A stretch of DNA of 64,000 bases from Chitinophagaceae bacterium (GCA_019638615.1 JAHBTL010000007.1:62001-126000), one strand, 5' to 3'; positions 24,670 to 33,210 are shown, numbered from the stretch's first letter. Notes: a model not told the origin generated them from the letters alone. Made by a program: numbers and translations.

Positions 24670-25656
24670 TCAGCCGCCTATTGTTGCCATTGATTCCTGT
24701 GCCGGTTCATGTTTATCCCTTGTTCTTTCCGCCTCCCGGCCGTTTGCTGCTTTTTTGAGTATAGTTTGGGCTATCATGTCCTGCAGTGCTTCATCATCTT
24801 TTCCTTCACGCAGCGCTTCTTTGATATTCAGCTTTCCTTTGTCGTACAGGCAGGTTCTTACAATTCCGGTTGGCGTAATACGAAGGCGATTACAGCTCCC
24901 GCAAAATGAACGGGAATATGCTGCAATAATACCAACTTCTCCTTTATGCCCCGGAATATGATAATTATAAGAAGTGGAATGCGCGGCATCGGGTCTTTTC
25001 TGTATGCCGGGGAAGTGAGCTTTCATATATTCCAGTATCCGTTGAGCGTCCCAGTGAAGCGCCGTCAGGTGGCTTCCACCGTTAAAAGGCATTTCTTCAA
25101 TAAACCGCACAGCTACAGGAAGTGCTTTTGTCAGTTCCACTAAGGGTATGATATCTTCGGTATTCAACCCTTCCATTACAACGGCATTTATCTTCACTTC
25201 AAAATCGTGATGAAGCAGCGATTCCAGTGTTTCCATTATTTTGTTTAACTCGTCGCGATGGGTAATTTTAATAAAGCGATCCCTGTCTAAAGTATCAAGG
25301 CTGAGATTTACGGTTTTAATCCCTATTTTTTTCAGTTCGGGAATAAACGGCGCTGTTAATACGCCGTTGGTGGTAAGCGTCAGTTGCTGTAGTCCGTTAA
25401 TTGTTGAAATATTCTTTAAAAAAGGAAGTAAGTCTTTTCTTACAAAAGGTTCGCCTCCTGTAATACGGATCTTTTCAACGCCCATTTTCACAAGAAGGTT
25501 GCATATTCTCCACATTTCTTCATATGTCATCAGTTCCCGGCGGGGTAACCAGTCCAGCCCATCTTTGGGCATACAATATGTACACCGGAGGTTGCAACGG
25601 TCTGTAACGGCAAGCCGCAAATAATTAATGGTACGCCCGTAACTGTCTGTTATCAT
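24670..25656 (-). CDS. moaA: GTP 3',8-cyclase MoaA
   Basis: 328 residues, a radical-SAM enzyme. The first cluster is bound by Cys21, Cys25 and Cys28 in CNLRCTYCMP. The second is bound by about Cys252, Cys255 and Cys269 in CGSCNRLRITPTGIVRTCLY. The C-terminal Gly-Gly needed for catalysis is present (SMATIGG). IRITGGEPFVRKDL near 60 is the SAM-binding region. It makes the pterin precursor that MoaC completes. It is on the opposite strand from the other Moco genes, beyond the BlaI operon. The start is an ATG in MITDSYGRTINYLRL. Confidence 0.95.
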   Translation of the reverse strand: MITDSYGRTINYLRLAVTDRCNLRCTYCMPKDGLDWLPRRELMTYEEMWRICNLLVKMGVEKIRITGGEPFVRKDLLPFLKNISTINGLQQLTLTTNGVLTAPFIPELKKIGIKTVNLSLDTLDRDRFIKITHRDELNKIMETLESLLHHDFEVKINAVVMEGLNTEDIIPLVELTKALPVAVRFIEEMPFNGGSHLTALHWDAQRILEYMKAHFPGIQKRPDAAHSTSYNYHIPGHKGEVGIIAAYSRSFCGSCNRLRITPTGIVRTCLYDKGKLNIKEALREGKDDEALQDMIAQTILKKAANGREAERTRDKHEPAQESMATIGG

Positions 25657-25826
25657 CGTCTTTCTTATTGAGCACTGTTAACTATAATTTTTCAGGGCAT
25701 GTAATAACCTCCTCAATTTAACACATATTAACCGTCCTGCATCCGCCTGTTTAACCGGGAAGTAATATTCTATATTATTTTCACCATCTATGTGGGAATA
25801 AAAGATAAAACAGGAACTTCGTTTTC

Positions 25827-26213
25827 ATGATTGATGATCTTGACCTGGATGAACTTAGAAAATCGCGGCGCATTGGATATTATTTTCGCTATCCCCTGCA
25901 TCGTAATAATTTTCATGATCTCAGGATCGGCAACCGGGTTTATGGACATTATGCGGCAAAGCCGTTGTATGGTAAGCTCACACCGGAAGGCCGCGTTGAC
26001 AGATCGGCGGGCTTCAATGGCGATATAGCCGTGCTTTTTGTACCTTTAGCAGCCGGGGATCCTGGTGATGTGGAATTGTTCATTGCTCATACAGCACCGG
26101 AAAATCTCGTGTTGCCTGCGGGAAAACGAAACTGGAAAAAGATCAATGAAACAGCGGTAGCATTTGTAACAAAACGATTAGAAGAAAACGATTTATTAAA
26201 AAAATATAACTGA
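25827..26213 (+). CDS. Hypothetical protein paired with a DyP peroxidase
   Basis: 128 residues, not recognised. There is no signal peptide or membrane helix. It is rich in aromatic and basic residues (IGYYFRYPLHRNNFHDLRIG, later YGHYAAKPLYGKL) and ends KRLEENDLLKKYN. The stop lies four bases before the peroxidase start, so the two are almost certainly cotranscribed and may act together. A role as a peroxidase accessory or regulator is only a guess. Codon use looks like its neighbours. Confidence 0.65.
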   Translation: MIDDLDLDELRKSRRIGYYFRYPLHRNNFHDLRIGNRVYGHYAAKPLYGKLTPEGRVDRSAGFNGDIAVLFVPLAAGDPGDVELFIAHTAPENLVLPAGKRNWKKINETAVAFVTKRLEENDLLKKYN

Positions 26214-26217
26214 AAAA

Positions 26218-27159
26218 ATGGCGAATATTCCCGTCTCTCCTCAAAACGTGCTGGATTATCATGGTAATAATACCATATTCATGGTATGGAGTTTTAAAGA
26301 CAATGTGGATGTTAAAGGTGCATTTAAAAGGATATGCGCACTGGTTATTAATTTGAACCATTCTGCGGGTATTCGTTTTCAGGATGACAGTGAAAGTTGT
26401 GTAATGGGCATTGGCCACGATGCCTGGCTCCGGCTTCAGCTTCCATCGCCGCTTCCGAAAGAGCTGGAAAATTTTGCGCCGGTTGCCGGTAAAAAACATA
26501 CTGCCGTTGCTACAAAAGGAGACCTGCACTTTCATTTACGGTCGTTTAACAACAGAGGAATATGTTATGATATGGCAGCAGCCATATCCGACGTCTTGGA
26601 TCCTGTGGCTGTGTGTGTGGAAGAAGTGCATGGTTTCAGGTATTGGGACGGGCGCTCCATTTTGGGATTTGTAGATGGCACCGAAAATCCGCAGGGAGAA
26701 AAGCTGCGGGCATATTTTGGCCTGATTGGAGACAGCGACCCGGCTTATAAAGGAGGCAGCTATCTTTTTGTTCAGAAATATATTCATGACCTGAAAGCAT
26801 TCAATGCATTGTCACTTCCCGAGCAGGAAGCGGTATTTGGCAGGCATAAAGCAAGTGATGTAGAAATGTCGGACGATGTAAAACCTGAAAATTCTCACAG
26901 CGCCGTTGCCAATGTTGGAGATGATTTTAAGATCATTCGCGATAATATGCCTTTTGGAAATATGGGTAACAATGAAATGGGTACTTATTTTATTGCTTAT
27001 GCCAGCACCTTCAGCACTGTTAAAAAAATGTTGGATAAAATGTTCATTGGTGAGCCTGAAGGAAATTATGACAGGCTGTTGGATTTTAGTACAGCAAAAA
27101 CGGGAACCCTGTTTTTTGTACCAACATTGGATATGCTGGATGATTTTTCATCGGATTAA
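26218..27159 (+). CDS. DyP-type heme peroxidase
   Basis: 313 residues. The family motif GFVDGTENPQG near 155 supplies the distal Asp. The proximal heme His is likely in ENSHSAVANVGDDFKIIRDN near 223, followed by the distal Arg and MPFGNMGNNEMGTYFIAYA. No signal peptide is seen, so the enzyme is cytoplasmic. DyP peroxidases oxidise dyes and phenolic substrates with hydrogen peroxide. The C-terminus lacks the short motif that targets DyP enzymes into encapsulin shells, and no encapsulin gene is nearby. The gene converges with the glycosylase gene 19 bases away. Confidence 0.92.
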   Translation: MANIPVSPQNVLDYHGNNTIFMVWSFKDNVDVKGAFKRICALVINLNHSAGIRFQDDSESCVMGIGHDAWLRLQLPSPLPKELENFAPVAGKKHTAVATKGDLHFHLRSFNNRGICYDMAAAISDVLDPVAVCVEEVHGFRYWDGRSILGFVDGTENPQGEKLRAYFGLIGDSDPAYKGGSYLFVQKYIHDLKAFNALSLPEQEAVFGRHKASDVEMSDDVKPENSHSAVANVGDDFKIIRDNMPFGNMGNNEMGTYFIAYASTFSTVKKMLDKMFIGEPEGNYDRLLDFSTAKTGTLFFVPTLDMLDDFSSD

Positions 27160-27178
27160 AAGTTTTCCTGTCAGATCA

Positions 27179-27868
27179 TTATTCTGCACTAAGCAGCGCC
27201 AGGTATTTATCAATATATGCATCTTTTAACTTTGATTTATATTGCTGAATAAACCTCGGATGCTCCAGGGTGATGAATTGCCCAAATAACTTTTCTGTTT
27301 TGTTGATCCTGCGCAGAAATGCTTCGTTTTTCTTGCCCAATACATACACTGTGTCTGTATGCAGCCCGAATGCGATTTGTTTTTTAAGCATCTTTATCAT
27401 GAACGGTTTTACTGCTTCAAACAAATCATCCTCATCATAATAATTTGCGTTCAGCCATTTACCCAGCTTGTTTATTCTTACGATAGCCAGAGGAAACGGT
27501 GAATTGATGTAAAAGCGGGTATAAAATTTTTTAACGCCGCCATACTGCTCCATCATATCGTACATAAATACTGAAGAAACTTCGTGTGAATAGGCAGATT
27601 GCATACGGATTCCGCATATGGCATCTAACCTTTTTGTGTCAGTGAACGGAACGCCCGTTAATCCTGCACCGTGGCGGCTTGGATTAATACCGATAATGAA
27701 TCTTCTCTTGTTATTGTCATTATAAAATTTATGATAAAAATTTTTCATTACCTCCATTGTCTCCGGGTTTTCCTGGAACGGGTTCAGCACACTATAACCA
27801 TCGGGCAGCAAGCCCGGATAATGAAGCTTACTGTTAAATGATATAATTTTTTCCGCAATCGTTTTCAT
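27179..27868 (-). CDS. SMUG2-type uracil-DNA glycosylase family protein (DUF4918)
   Basis: 229 residues. RRFIIGINPSRHGAGLTGVP near 55 is the nucleotide-flipping motif region, with PFTDTKRLD following. The C-terminal part has VYVLGKKNEAFLRRINK near 175 and FITLEHPRFIQQYK near 197, where the His-Pro fits the second active-site motif. The family removes uracil or damaged bases from DNA; substrate range for this subgroup is uncertain. It is a single gene, convergent with the peroxidase and divergent from the DUF488 gene. Confidence 0.82.
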   Translation of the reverse strand: MKTIAEKIISFNSKLHYPGLLPDGYSVLNPFQENPETMEVMKNFYHKFYNDNNKRRFIIGINPSRHGAGLTGVPFTDTKRLDAICGIRMQSAYSHEVSSVFMYDMMEQYGGVKKFYTRFYINSPFPLAIVRINKLGKWLNANYYDEDDLFEAVKPFMIKMLKKQIAFGLHTDTVYVLGKKNEAFLRRINKTEKLFGQFITLEHPRFIQQYKSKLKDAYIDKYLALLSAE

Positions 27869-27950
27869 ATTCTTCCTGTATTGATTTAACGATATTAGTG
27901 TTGAATATTACTGCAATGAAGGAGCATAAACTTCAATAATAAGCTAAAAA

Positions 27951-27988
27951 CGTTACATTTGGCTAAGGTTTGGTTTCGCAATGTAACG
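27951..27988. repeat. Inverted repeat between divergent genes
   Basis: CGTTACATT (27951-27959) and AATGTAACG (27980-27988) are perfect 9-base arms around a 20-base loop, located between the glycosylase gene (minus) and the DUF488 gene (plus). It may be an operator, a hairpin or a fragment of a repeat element. Confidence 0.4.
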
Positions 27989-28080
27989 ATTGAATATACC
28001 TATATCCTGTAACAAAAATGAAGAGGGTTTACCCCCGAATATTTGACAGAGAAATAGCGCTAACAAATAAAATGTCCTAA

Positions 28081-28443
28081 ATGAAATCAGTCATCAATAT
28101 AAAAAGAATTTACGACCCGCCTGCAAAAAGCGATGGGTACAGGATTTTAGTGGATCGTATCTGGCCAAGGGGAATATCCAAGGAAGAAGCGGATCTGGAT
28201 GAATGGGAAAAGGAGATCGCTCCCAGCACATTGCTTCGTAAATGGTTTAACCACGATCCTGTGCGATGGGAAGCGTTTAGAACAAAATATACAGCCGAGC
28301 TAAATAAGAATGAGGCTACGGCTCCATTTCTTGACCAATGCCGGAAACATAATAACATCACACTGCTGTATGGCGCCAAAGATGAACTGCATAACCAGGC
28401 TGTAGTGCTCCGGGAATACCTCTATGAGAAGCTGAAATCTTAA
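28081..28443 (+). CDS. DUF488 family protein
   Basis: 120 residues. The family core is clear: RIYDPPAKSDGYRILVDRIW, then PRGISKEEADLDEWEKEIAP, with WFNHDPVRWEAFRTKYTAEL near 58 and ITLLYGAKDELHNQAVVL near 95. These small cytoplasmic proteins are common in bacteria and lack a settled function. It stands alone on the plus strand, tail to tail with the cupin gene. Confidence 0.88.
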   Translation: MKSVINIKRIYDPPAKSDGYRILVDRIWPRGISKEEADLDEWEKEIAPSTLLRKWFNHDPVRWEAFRTKYTAELNKNEATAPFLDQCRKHNNITLLYGAKDELHNQAVVLREYLYEKLKS

Positions 28444-28467
28444 TATCCGTTTCCGGTTGATGCTTAA

Positions 28468-28857
28468 TCAACCGGCAATTGTAAGCAGAAAAACAGACGG
28501 CTCAGTCGCGGTTACGCTATGTTCAATACTCTTGTGCAGGGTTACCATCGCGCCTGCTGGCAGTGCTGTAATATTATTGTCAGTAGCAAAATTGATGTGC
28601 CCCTCAAGCACCTGTACGCTGATGATTCCTTTTGCTTTGTGCTTTTGCATAACAGCGTTTTTATGTAGTGCAATTAGTACTATGCACATACCATTGGTTT
28701 TAAAAACGGTTATAGCATTTCTGTCGCTTGTCTTCCAGGTTTTCTCATCTTTTAGAAGGATGATAAATTCTTTCAGGTCAACTTTCACTTGCGAGGCATC
28801 CAGTAGTCTCTTGCCTTTCGGGCGCAGTTCTGTCGGATCATTATATTCTTCCTGCAT
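28468..28857 (-). CDS. Small cupin-domain protein
   Basis: I place the start at the ATG at 28857 (MQEEYNDPTELRPKGKRLLD), giving 129 residues. A longer open frame up to 29091 exists, but that part overlaps an IS110 remnant in another frame and does not look coding. The cupin core shows as VLIALHKNAVMQKHKAKGI, then VLEGHINFATDNNITALPAGA and VTLHKSIEHSVTATEPSVFL. It is a short single-domain cupin that may bind a metal or small ligand; specificity is unknown. Its native upstream region seems to have been replaced by the insertion-sequence remnant. Confidence 0.75.
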   Translation of the reverse strand: MQEEYNDPTELRPKGKRLLDASQVKVDLKEFIILLKDEKTWKTSDRNAITVFKTNGMCIVLIALHKNAVMQKHKAKGIISVQVLEGHINFATDNNITALPAGAMVTLHKSIEHSVTATEPSVFLLTIAG

Positions 28858-28858
28858 A

Positions 28859-29080
28859 TCATTCGATTTTAGCAAAGGTAAATCTAAAGTCTTTGTGATC
28901 AAACAAGCCGGTACGCAAGTGTGCTCTCCAGGATTTCTTGTGAATATCCATCCCAATAAATAACTTTGGCACGGCGGTAATTTTACATAGTTGCTTTGTG
29001 CAGGTTGGACTGGCGAAATAATAATCATACTTTTTTGTAAATTCTGGAGAAAGATCAGATAAGTAGAATACCATCTCCAT
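28859..29080 (-). pseudogene. IS110-family transposase N-terminal remnant
   Basis: A 73-residue frame on the minus strand contains PKLFIGMDIHKKSWRAHLRT and FDHKDF, the unmistakable N-terminus of IS110-family (DEDD) transposases, with the first catalytic Asp in GMDIHKK. Homology is visible only from about residue 39 (from about 28966 downwards). It stops after some 35 residues, directly before the cupin start codon. No other transposase part or terminal repeat was found, so this is a dead fragment. Confidence 0.75.
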
Positions 29081-29169
29081 ACTTGCACCAATCCATTATC
29101 GTTGTGCTCTATGCGAGAACCCTGCCTCAGCTTTAAATCTCTTTTAAAATTATTTTTAAAACAAAATTT

Positions 29170-29679
29170 ATGAGACAGTTTTTTCTTATATTTTCAATTG
29201 TATGTTTAATAACAGCCTGCGATACTGCAAAAAAGGCAGCTTCAGGCGATGTTAATTCCAGTCCACTCACCGGTACCAAATGGAGGCTCACGGAACTTGA
29301 TGGCAAGCCTGTTGCAGAAAAGATAAATGGCAAAGAGCCGTTTTTAGAACTTCAGGAAGTTGATAAACGATACGCCGCTTCAGGCGGTTGTAACGGTATT
29401 GGCGGACAATTTACCCTCTCAAAAAACGGAAGAATAAAGTTCTCGCAGGGCATGTCCACTATGATGGCTTGTGAAAATATGGAAGTGGAAACTCAACTAA
29501 AGAACGCATTGATAGCAACAGATAATTATACCATCAATGGTAACACATTATCGTTGAACAAGGCAGGAATGGCGCCGCTCGCCCGCTTTCAGGCCGTTAA
29601 CCCATCTGTGGCTATTGACAGCAATCAACATTCGCAAACGGCCGTTTACGGCAAATATTTCAAAAATAAAAACAATTAA
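29170..29679 (+). CDS. META-domain (HslJ-like) lipoprotein
   Basis: 169 residues. The lipobox LITAC places the lipidated Cys at residue 17. The META domain follows: LTGTKWRLTELDGKPVAEK near 34, the SGGCNGIGGQFTLSKNGRI signature near 71, STMMACENMEVETQLKNAL near 95 and YTINGNTLSLNKAG near 118. HslJ-like proteins are envelope proteins linked to heat or stress resistance. It is a single gene; the next plus-strand gene starts 63 bases later. Confidence 0.9.
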   Translation: MRQFFLIFSIVCLITACDTAKKAASGDVNSSPLTGTKWRLTELDGKPVAEKINGKEPFLELQEVDKRYAASGGCNGIGGQFTLSKNGRIKFSQGMSTMMACENMEVETQLKNALIATDNYTINGNTLSLNKAGMAPLARFQAVNPSVAIDSNQHSQTAVYGKYFKNKNN

Positions 29680-29742
29680 GCGACTGTTATTAACAATAAT
29701 TTTGCCTGGCAACATTGGTTGACAGGCTCCAACAAATAAAAA

Positions 29743-30663
29743 ATGGCAGAAAAAAACAATCCGCTTTTATGCGACCCTGTTGAGGGTGTTTGCGGAATAC
29801 CCGGCAATGTAACAAACGTGCATGTTACTACACAAAACACGGAAAAACCTGTTAAGGTCATTTATTTTACCGACCCGATTTGTTCTTCTTGCTGGGGCAT
29901 TGAACCGCAACTTAGAAAACTGAAATTAGAATATGGCAATAGCGTAGCAATTGAATACCGTATGGGCGGTTTGCTGCCCGACTGGAATTACAACAGCGGA
30001 GGCATCAGCAAGCCGTCTGACGTAGCACATCATTGGGATGAAGTAAGCGTTTACTACGATATGCCTATTGACGGAGACGTCTGGTTAGAAGATCCTTTGC
30101 ATTCTTCTTATCCGTCTTCTATTGCGTTTAAAGCCGCACAAATGCAGGACAATGAAAAAGCAATATTATTTTTGAGAGAAATGAGAGAAATGGTTTTCTT
30201 ACAGAAAAAAAACATTGCCAAATGGGAAAACATTGCCGTTGCAGCAAAGAATGTTGGTTTGAATGTTGAACAGCTAAAAGCCGACTTTGAGGGAAAAGCA
30301 AAAACGCTTTTTGAAGAAGATTTAAAATTAGCAAAGCAATTTGGTGTCAGGGGTTTCCCGACATTGTTTTTTACGGACAATTCGGGTAACAAGGAAATTG
30401 TTTACGGCTCAAAACCATATCCGTTTTACGAAACAGCCGTTTTAAAGCTCAATCCTTCTGTAACCAAAACGGAATACAGCAAGAATTGGGAAACGCTTTT
30501 CGCAAAATATCATTCGCTTACGGCAAAAGAGTTTTCTGAACTTTCGGGCACATCAAGAAACGAAAGCGAAAAGCTGCTGAACGAGCTTTGCGGCAAAGGA
30601 ACATTAAAAAAACTGACGACAAAGAATGGGGCAATTTGGACGCGAAAAAATACGCACCGTTAA
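29743..30663 (+). CDS. DsbA/FrnE-like thioredoxin-fold protein (SpxH-like)
   Basis: 306 residues. KVIYFTDPICSSCWGIEPQL, starting near 38, carries the CxxC-type active site (CSSC). RMGGLLPDWN near 73 and SYPSSIAFKAAQMQ near 121 match the FrnE/SpxH branch of the DsbA fold, and GVRGFPTLFF near 203 contains the cis-proline. The last 60 residues resemble a small winged helix (LSGTSRNESEKLLNELCGKG). No signal peptide is seen, so it is cytoplasmic, as expected for a ClpXP-adapter-like or redox protein rather than a periplasmic oxidase. Confidence 0.85.
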   Translation: MAEKNNPLLCDPVEGVCGIPGNVTNVHVTTQNTEKPVKVIYFTDPICSSCWGIEPQLRKLKLEYGNSVAIEYRMGGLLPDWNYNSGGISKPSDVAHHWDEVSVYYDMPIDGDVWLEDPLHSSYPSSIAFKAAQMQDNEKAILFLREMREMVFLQKKNIAKWENIAVAAKNVGLNVEQLKADFEGKAKTLFEEDLKLAKQFGVRGFPTLFFTDNSGNKEIVYGSKPYPFYETAVLKLNPSVTKTEYSKNWETLFAKYHSLTAKEFSELSGTSRNESEKLLNELCGKGTLKKLTTKNGAIWTRKNTHR

Positions 30664-30750
30664 CAGTTTGGGGTTTCGTTCTTCGCGCATAAAAGTTTTG
30701 CTAACTTAGTTCCGGATTTAACCAACAAGCATTGCAAGCAAAATAAAAAT

Positions 30751-31224
30751 ATGGAGCTTAGAGCGTACTTAATTGAAACTTTTAGATTTAACGATTCGGC
30801 AAACAAAAAAATGCTGAATAAAATCAGGCAGTTAAGCGACAAAGCAGAAAGTATAAAATTATTCAGTCACTTAATAAACTGCCAGTATAAATGGATGGGA
30901 AGAATAATCCAGGACCCAAAAGCAAAACTAATGAGTTGGTGGGACCCGGTTTATGATGAAAATAATCTTGAAACCGAATGGACAAAGAGCCTGAATATAT
31001 GGATTAATTATCTTGAAAATAAATCCGATGATGAGCTCGCAAAGGAAGTTACGTTTGTCGGATATGATGATTCACTTTGGGCAGCTTCGCCCAAAGACAT
31101 CGCACTTCAGTTAAATTATCATTCTATACATCACAGAGCGCAAATACAGACTTTAATCCGCCAGCAAGGTCTTGAACCGGATTTCATAGACTACATAGGA
31201 ACCAAATACAGAAAATTGAGTTAA
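30751..31224 (+). CDS. DinB-like four-helix protein
   Basis: 157 residues, all helical in appearance. FNDSANKKMLNKIRQL near 13 and LFSHLINCQYKWMGRI near 37 give the first metal-site His. The C-terminal LNYHSIHHRAQIQTLIRQQG near 123 is the typical DinB/DUF664 end with two further His. These proteins bind a metal between four helices and may be thiol-dependent transferases. The exact function is unknown. Confidence 0.82.
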   Translation: MELRAYLIETFRFNDSANKKMLNKIRQLSDKAESIKLFSHLINCQYKWMGRIIQDPKAKLMSWWDPVYDENNLETEWTKSLNIWINYLENKSDDELAKEVTFVGYDDSLWAASPKDIALQLNYHSIHHRAQIQTLIRQQGLEPDFIDYIGTKYRKLS

Positions 31225-31418
31225 GCGTATATTAAACGAAGCAGCATATAAATGGCAATTAGCACAGAACACTCTCTTGTGGGCGAAAACATTACTCAGG
31301 TTATCCGGACTAAAGCTTAACTAACTGGCTGAACATACATAAAAAGAAGTATCGAAGCTTGTTCCCTCTTTTTGCAACTGTAAAGAAATCTGGCAAAGGG
31401 ATTGCCAAATGTAAAATT

Positions 31419-31496
31419 CTATTGCTGTGCATTTTCATCAAAGCTCACCATCCAGTTGATGCCGAACTGATCTACAACGGTACCAAAAAATGATTG
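31419..31496 (-). pseudogene. C-terminal remnant of a VOC/PhnB-like (glyoxalase-fold) gene
   Basis: A minus-strand frame of 25 residues reads FFGTVVDQFGINWMVSF, the usual end of PhnB-like VOC-family proteins, then a stop at 31421-31419. A TAA lies immediately upstream in the same frame (31499-31497), and no upstream part of the domain is present. It sits in the 313-base gap between the DinB-like gene and the NADH dehydrogenase. The rest of that gap shows no gene. Confidence 0.7.
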
Positions 31497-31537
31497 TTAA
31501 TGTTTTAATGTTATTAAACTAATTTTTAAGTATTGCT

Positions 31538-32830
31538 TTATAAATGGTTGATATCTTCTGGTTGTTGGTCCCCGGGGCGGAGTATCATCCTGTAATGCTG
31601 ATCTCTGGTAAAGTATGCCACCATCCAGTTATATAATGTTCTTAGTTTATTATGAAAACTAAGCAACGAAATAACGTGTATAAATAGCCATACAAACCAT
31701 GCTATAATGCCATTAAAAAATAATTTTGGCCTGCTAATATCGGCTACCGCTTTATAACGTCCAATGATAGCCATTGAACCTTTGTCGTTATAAAGAAAGG
31801 GCTTCCAGGAATCGGAAGGCAATAAGAAATTCTTCCCTAAATTTTTTGCCTGTTGTATGGCCACCTGCGCCAATTGGGGATGCCCGTTTGGGAAGGATGG
31901 ATCTGAAGTTTGAATGCAGGTGTCGCCAACGGCATAAATATTCTCAAACCCATTTATTTTATTGAACTCATCTACCTGCATTCTTCTTCCTCTGCCGTAA
32001 ACCTCCTGTGGAATTCCTTCAAATACCTTAGAAGTAACACCTGCAGTCCATATCAGGTTAGTGGTAGCAATGGATGTACCGTCGCTGAGTGTTACCATAT
32101 CGTTTTCAAAGTTACGGACACCGGTGCCAAGTCTTATTACTACTCCCATTTTTTTCAGCGTGTCATAGGAATATTTTTGCGCTTTTTGAGACATGGGTCT
32201 GAGTACTGCCTCTGCTGTATCAATCAGATAAATAGCACTTGTGGTTGTTCCGGCGAATTCCGGGTAGTCTTTAAGAATAATGTTTTTACGCATTTCGGCA
32301 AACATACCCGAAAGTTCTACTCCGGTTGGCCCTGCACCGGCTACTACAATGGTGAGAAGCTTTTGCATACGTTCCATATCCCGGGTGCGGCTTGCTTCTT
32401 CAAGGCGGGCAAGCAATGTATTGCGCATGTGAAGTGCATCACTCATTGTCTTCATGGGAATGGCGTTATGCTTTACGGCGTCTATACCAAAGAAATTAGT
32501 CTCGGCACCGGTGGCAATCACAAGACAATCGTATTCTAACTCGCCGGTAGAAAGTAATATTTTATTTTCAGATGGCAGTACTTTTATCAGTTCACCCATC
32601 CGGAAATGTATATTATTCCTGCCTCGTAAAAAACGGCGAAAAGGATAACTGATACTGGATGGTTCAAGAAAACCCGTCGCCACCTGGTACAGCAGGGGCG
32701 GAAAGAAATTGTAATTGTTTTTATCGACAAGCGTAATATCAAATGTAGTTTTATTTTGAAGCTGCATTACCAGGTTTACTCCGGCAAAACCGCCTCCAGC
32801 CACAACTATTTTTTTTAACGGCTTATTCAT
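31538..32830 (-). CDS. Type II NADH:quinone dehydrogenase (NDH-2)
   Basis: 430 residues. KIVVAGGGFAGVNLVMQLQN near 8 is the FAD-binding dinucleotide fold, TIVVAGAGPTGVELSGMFAEM near 165 binds NADH, and YAVGDTCIQTSDPSFPNGHPQLAQVA near 300 (given here only as landmarks YAVGDT and HPQLAQVA) completes the FAD site. The C-terminal region has a hydrophobic patch (GIIAWFVWLFIHVISLLSFH) that attaches it to the membrane. It would pass electrons from NADH to quinone without pumping protons. It starts the minus-strand run, 22 bases after the LETM1-like gene. Confidence 0.88.
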   Translation of the reverse strand: MNKPLKKIVVAGGGFAGVNLVMQLQNKTTFDITLVDKNNYNFFPPLLYQVATGFLEPSSISYPFRRFLRGRNNIHFRMGELIKVLPSENKILLSTGELEYDCLVIATGAETNFFGIDAVKHNAIPMKTMSDALHMRNTLLARLEEASRTRDMERMQKLLTIVVAGAGPTGVELSGMFAEMRKNIILKDYPEFAGTTTSAIYLIDTAEAVLRPMSQKAQKYSYDTLKKMGVVIRLGTGVRNFENDMVTLSDGTSIATTNLIWTAGVTSKVFEGIPQEVYGRGRRMQVDEFNKINGFENIYAVGDTCIQTSDPSFPNGHPQLAQVAIQQAKNLGKNFLLPSDSWKPFLYNDKGSMAIIGRYKAVADISRPKLFFNGIIAWFVWLFIHVISLLSFHNKLRTLYNWMVAYFTRDQHYRMILRPGDQQPEDINHL

Positions 32831-32852
32831 GAAAATAATTATTTGAAATATC

Positions 32853-33170
32853 CTACTGTTTCCCGCTTGAGTTATCCAGATCTGTAAACGCCGAAGGCAT
32901 TAGCTCTATATTATGCTTCGCCGCAACCTTTATAAGTATCGGCATTAAAATGGATGCGCCGGGTATCAACACAAGCGGAATACCTACGCCCAGTATTTTT
33001 AAAGAATCTGCCAGTTGGGTTTTTAATAGATGCTCCTGTTGGGCAGTTATTTTACCGCTTGCAATAAATTGCCGGATAATAAGCAGCGCCTCTTTATCAC
33101 CATCATATTCGGTTTTTAACCCTTGTAGAAATTGATGGGCACACGCTTCAATGGTTGCTTCTATGTTCAT
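32853..33170 (-). CDS. Small LETM1-like domain protein
   Basis: 105 residues. The segment LKILGVGIPLVLIPGASILM, then PILIKVAAKHNIELMPSAF, strongly resembles the LETM1-like ribosome-binding/membrane segment of mitochondrial LETM1, reduced here to one hydrophobic hairpin. The N-terminal half is a helical acidic region. The function in bacteria is not established. It lies 22 bases upstream of the NDH-2 gene and is probably cotranscribed, so a membrane-associated role next to respiration is possible. Confidence 0.7.
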   Translation of the reverse strand: MNIEATIEACAHQFLQGLKTEYDGDKEALLIIRQFIASGKITAQQEHLLKTQLADSLKILGVGIPLVLIPGASILMPILIKVAAKHNIELMPSAFTDLDNSSGKQ

Positions 33171-33210
33171 TAGTTGTAAATATCTTGTTATCTTTTATCG
33201 GTTAAGGCTT

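Noticed and set aside
27100-27159. Encapsulin cargo-loading peptide on the DyP peroxidase
   Set aside because: The C-terminus (TLDMLDDFSSD) lacks the expected Leu/Gly/Ser-rich tail, and no encapsulin gene was found.
28858-29091. N-terminal extension of the cupin protein
   Set aside because: The open frame continues 78 codons upstream, but that region encodes an IS110 fragment in another frame and the extension does not resemble a protein. I use the ATG at 28857.
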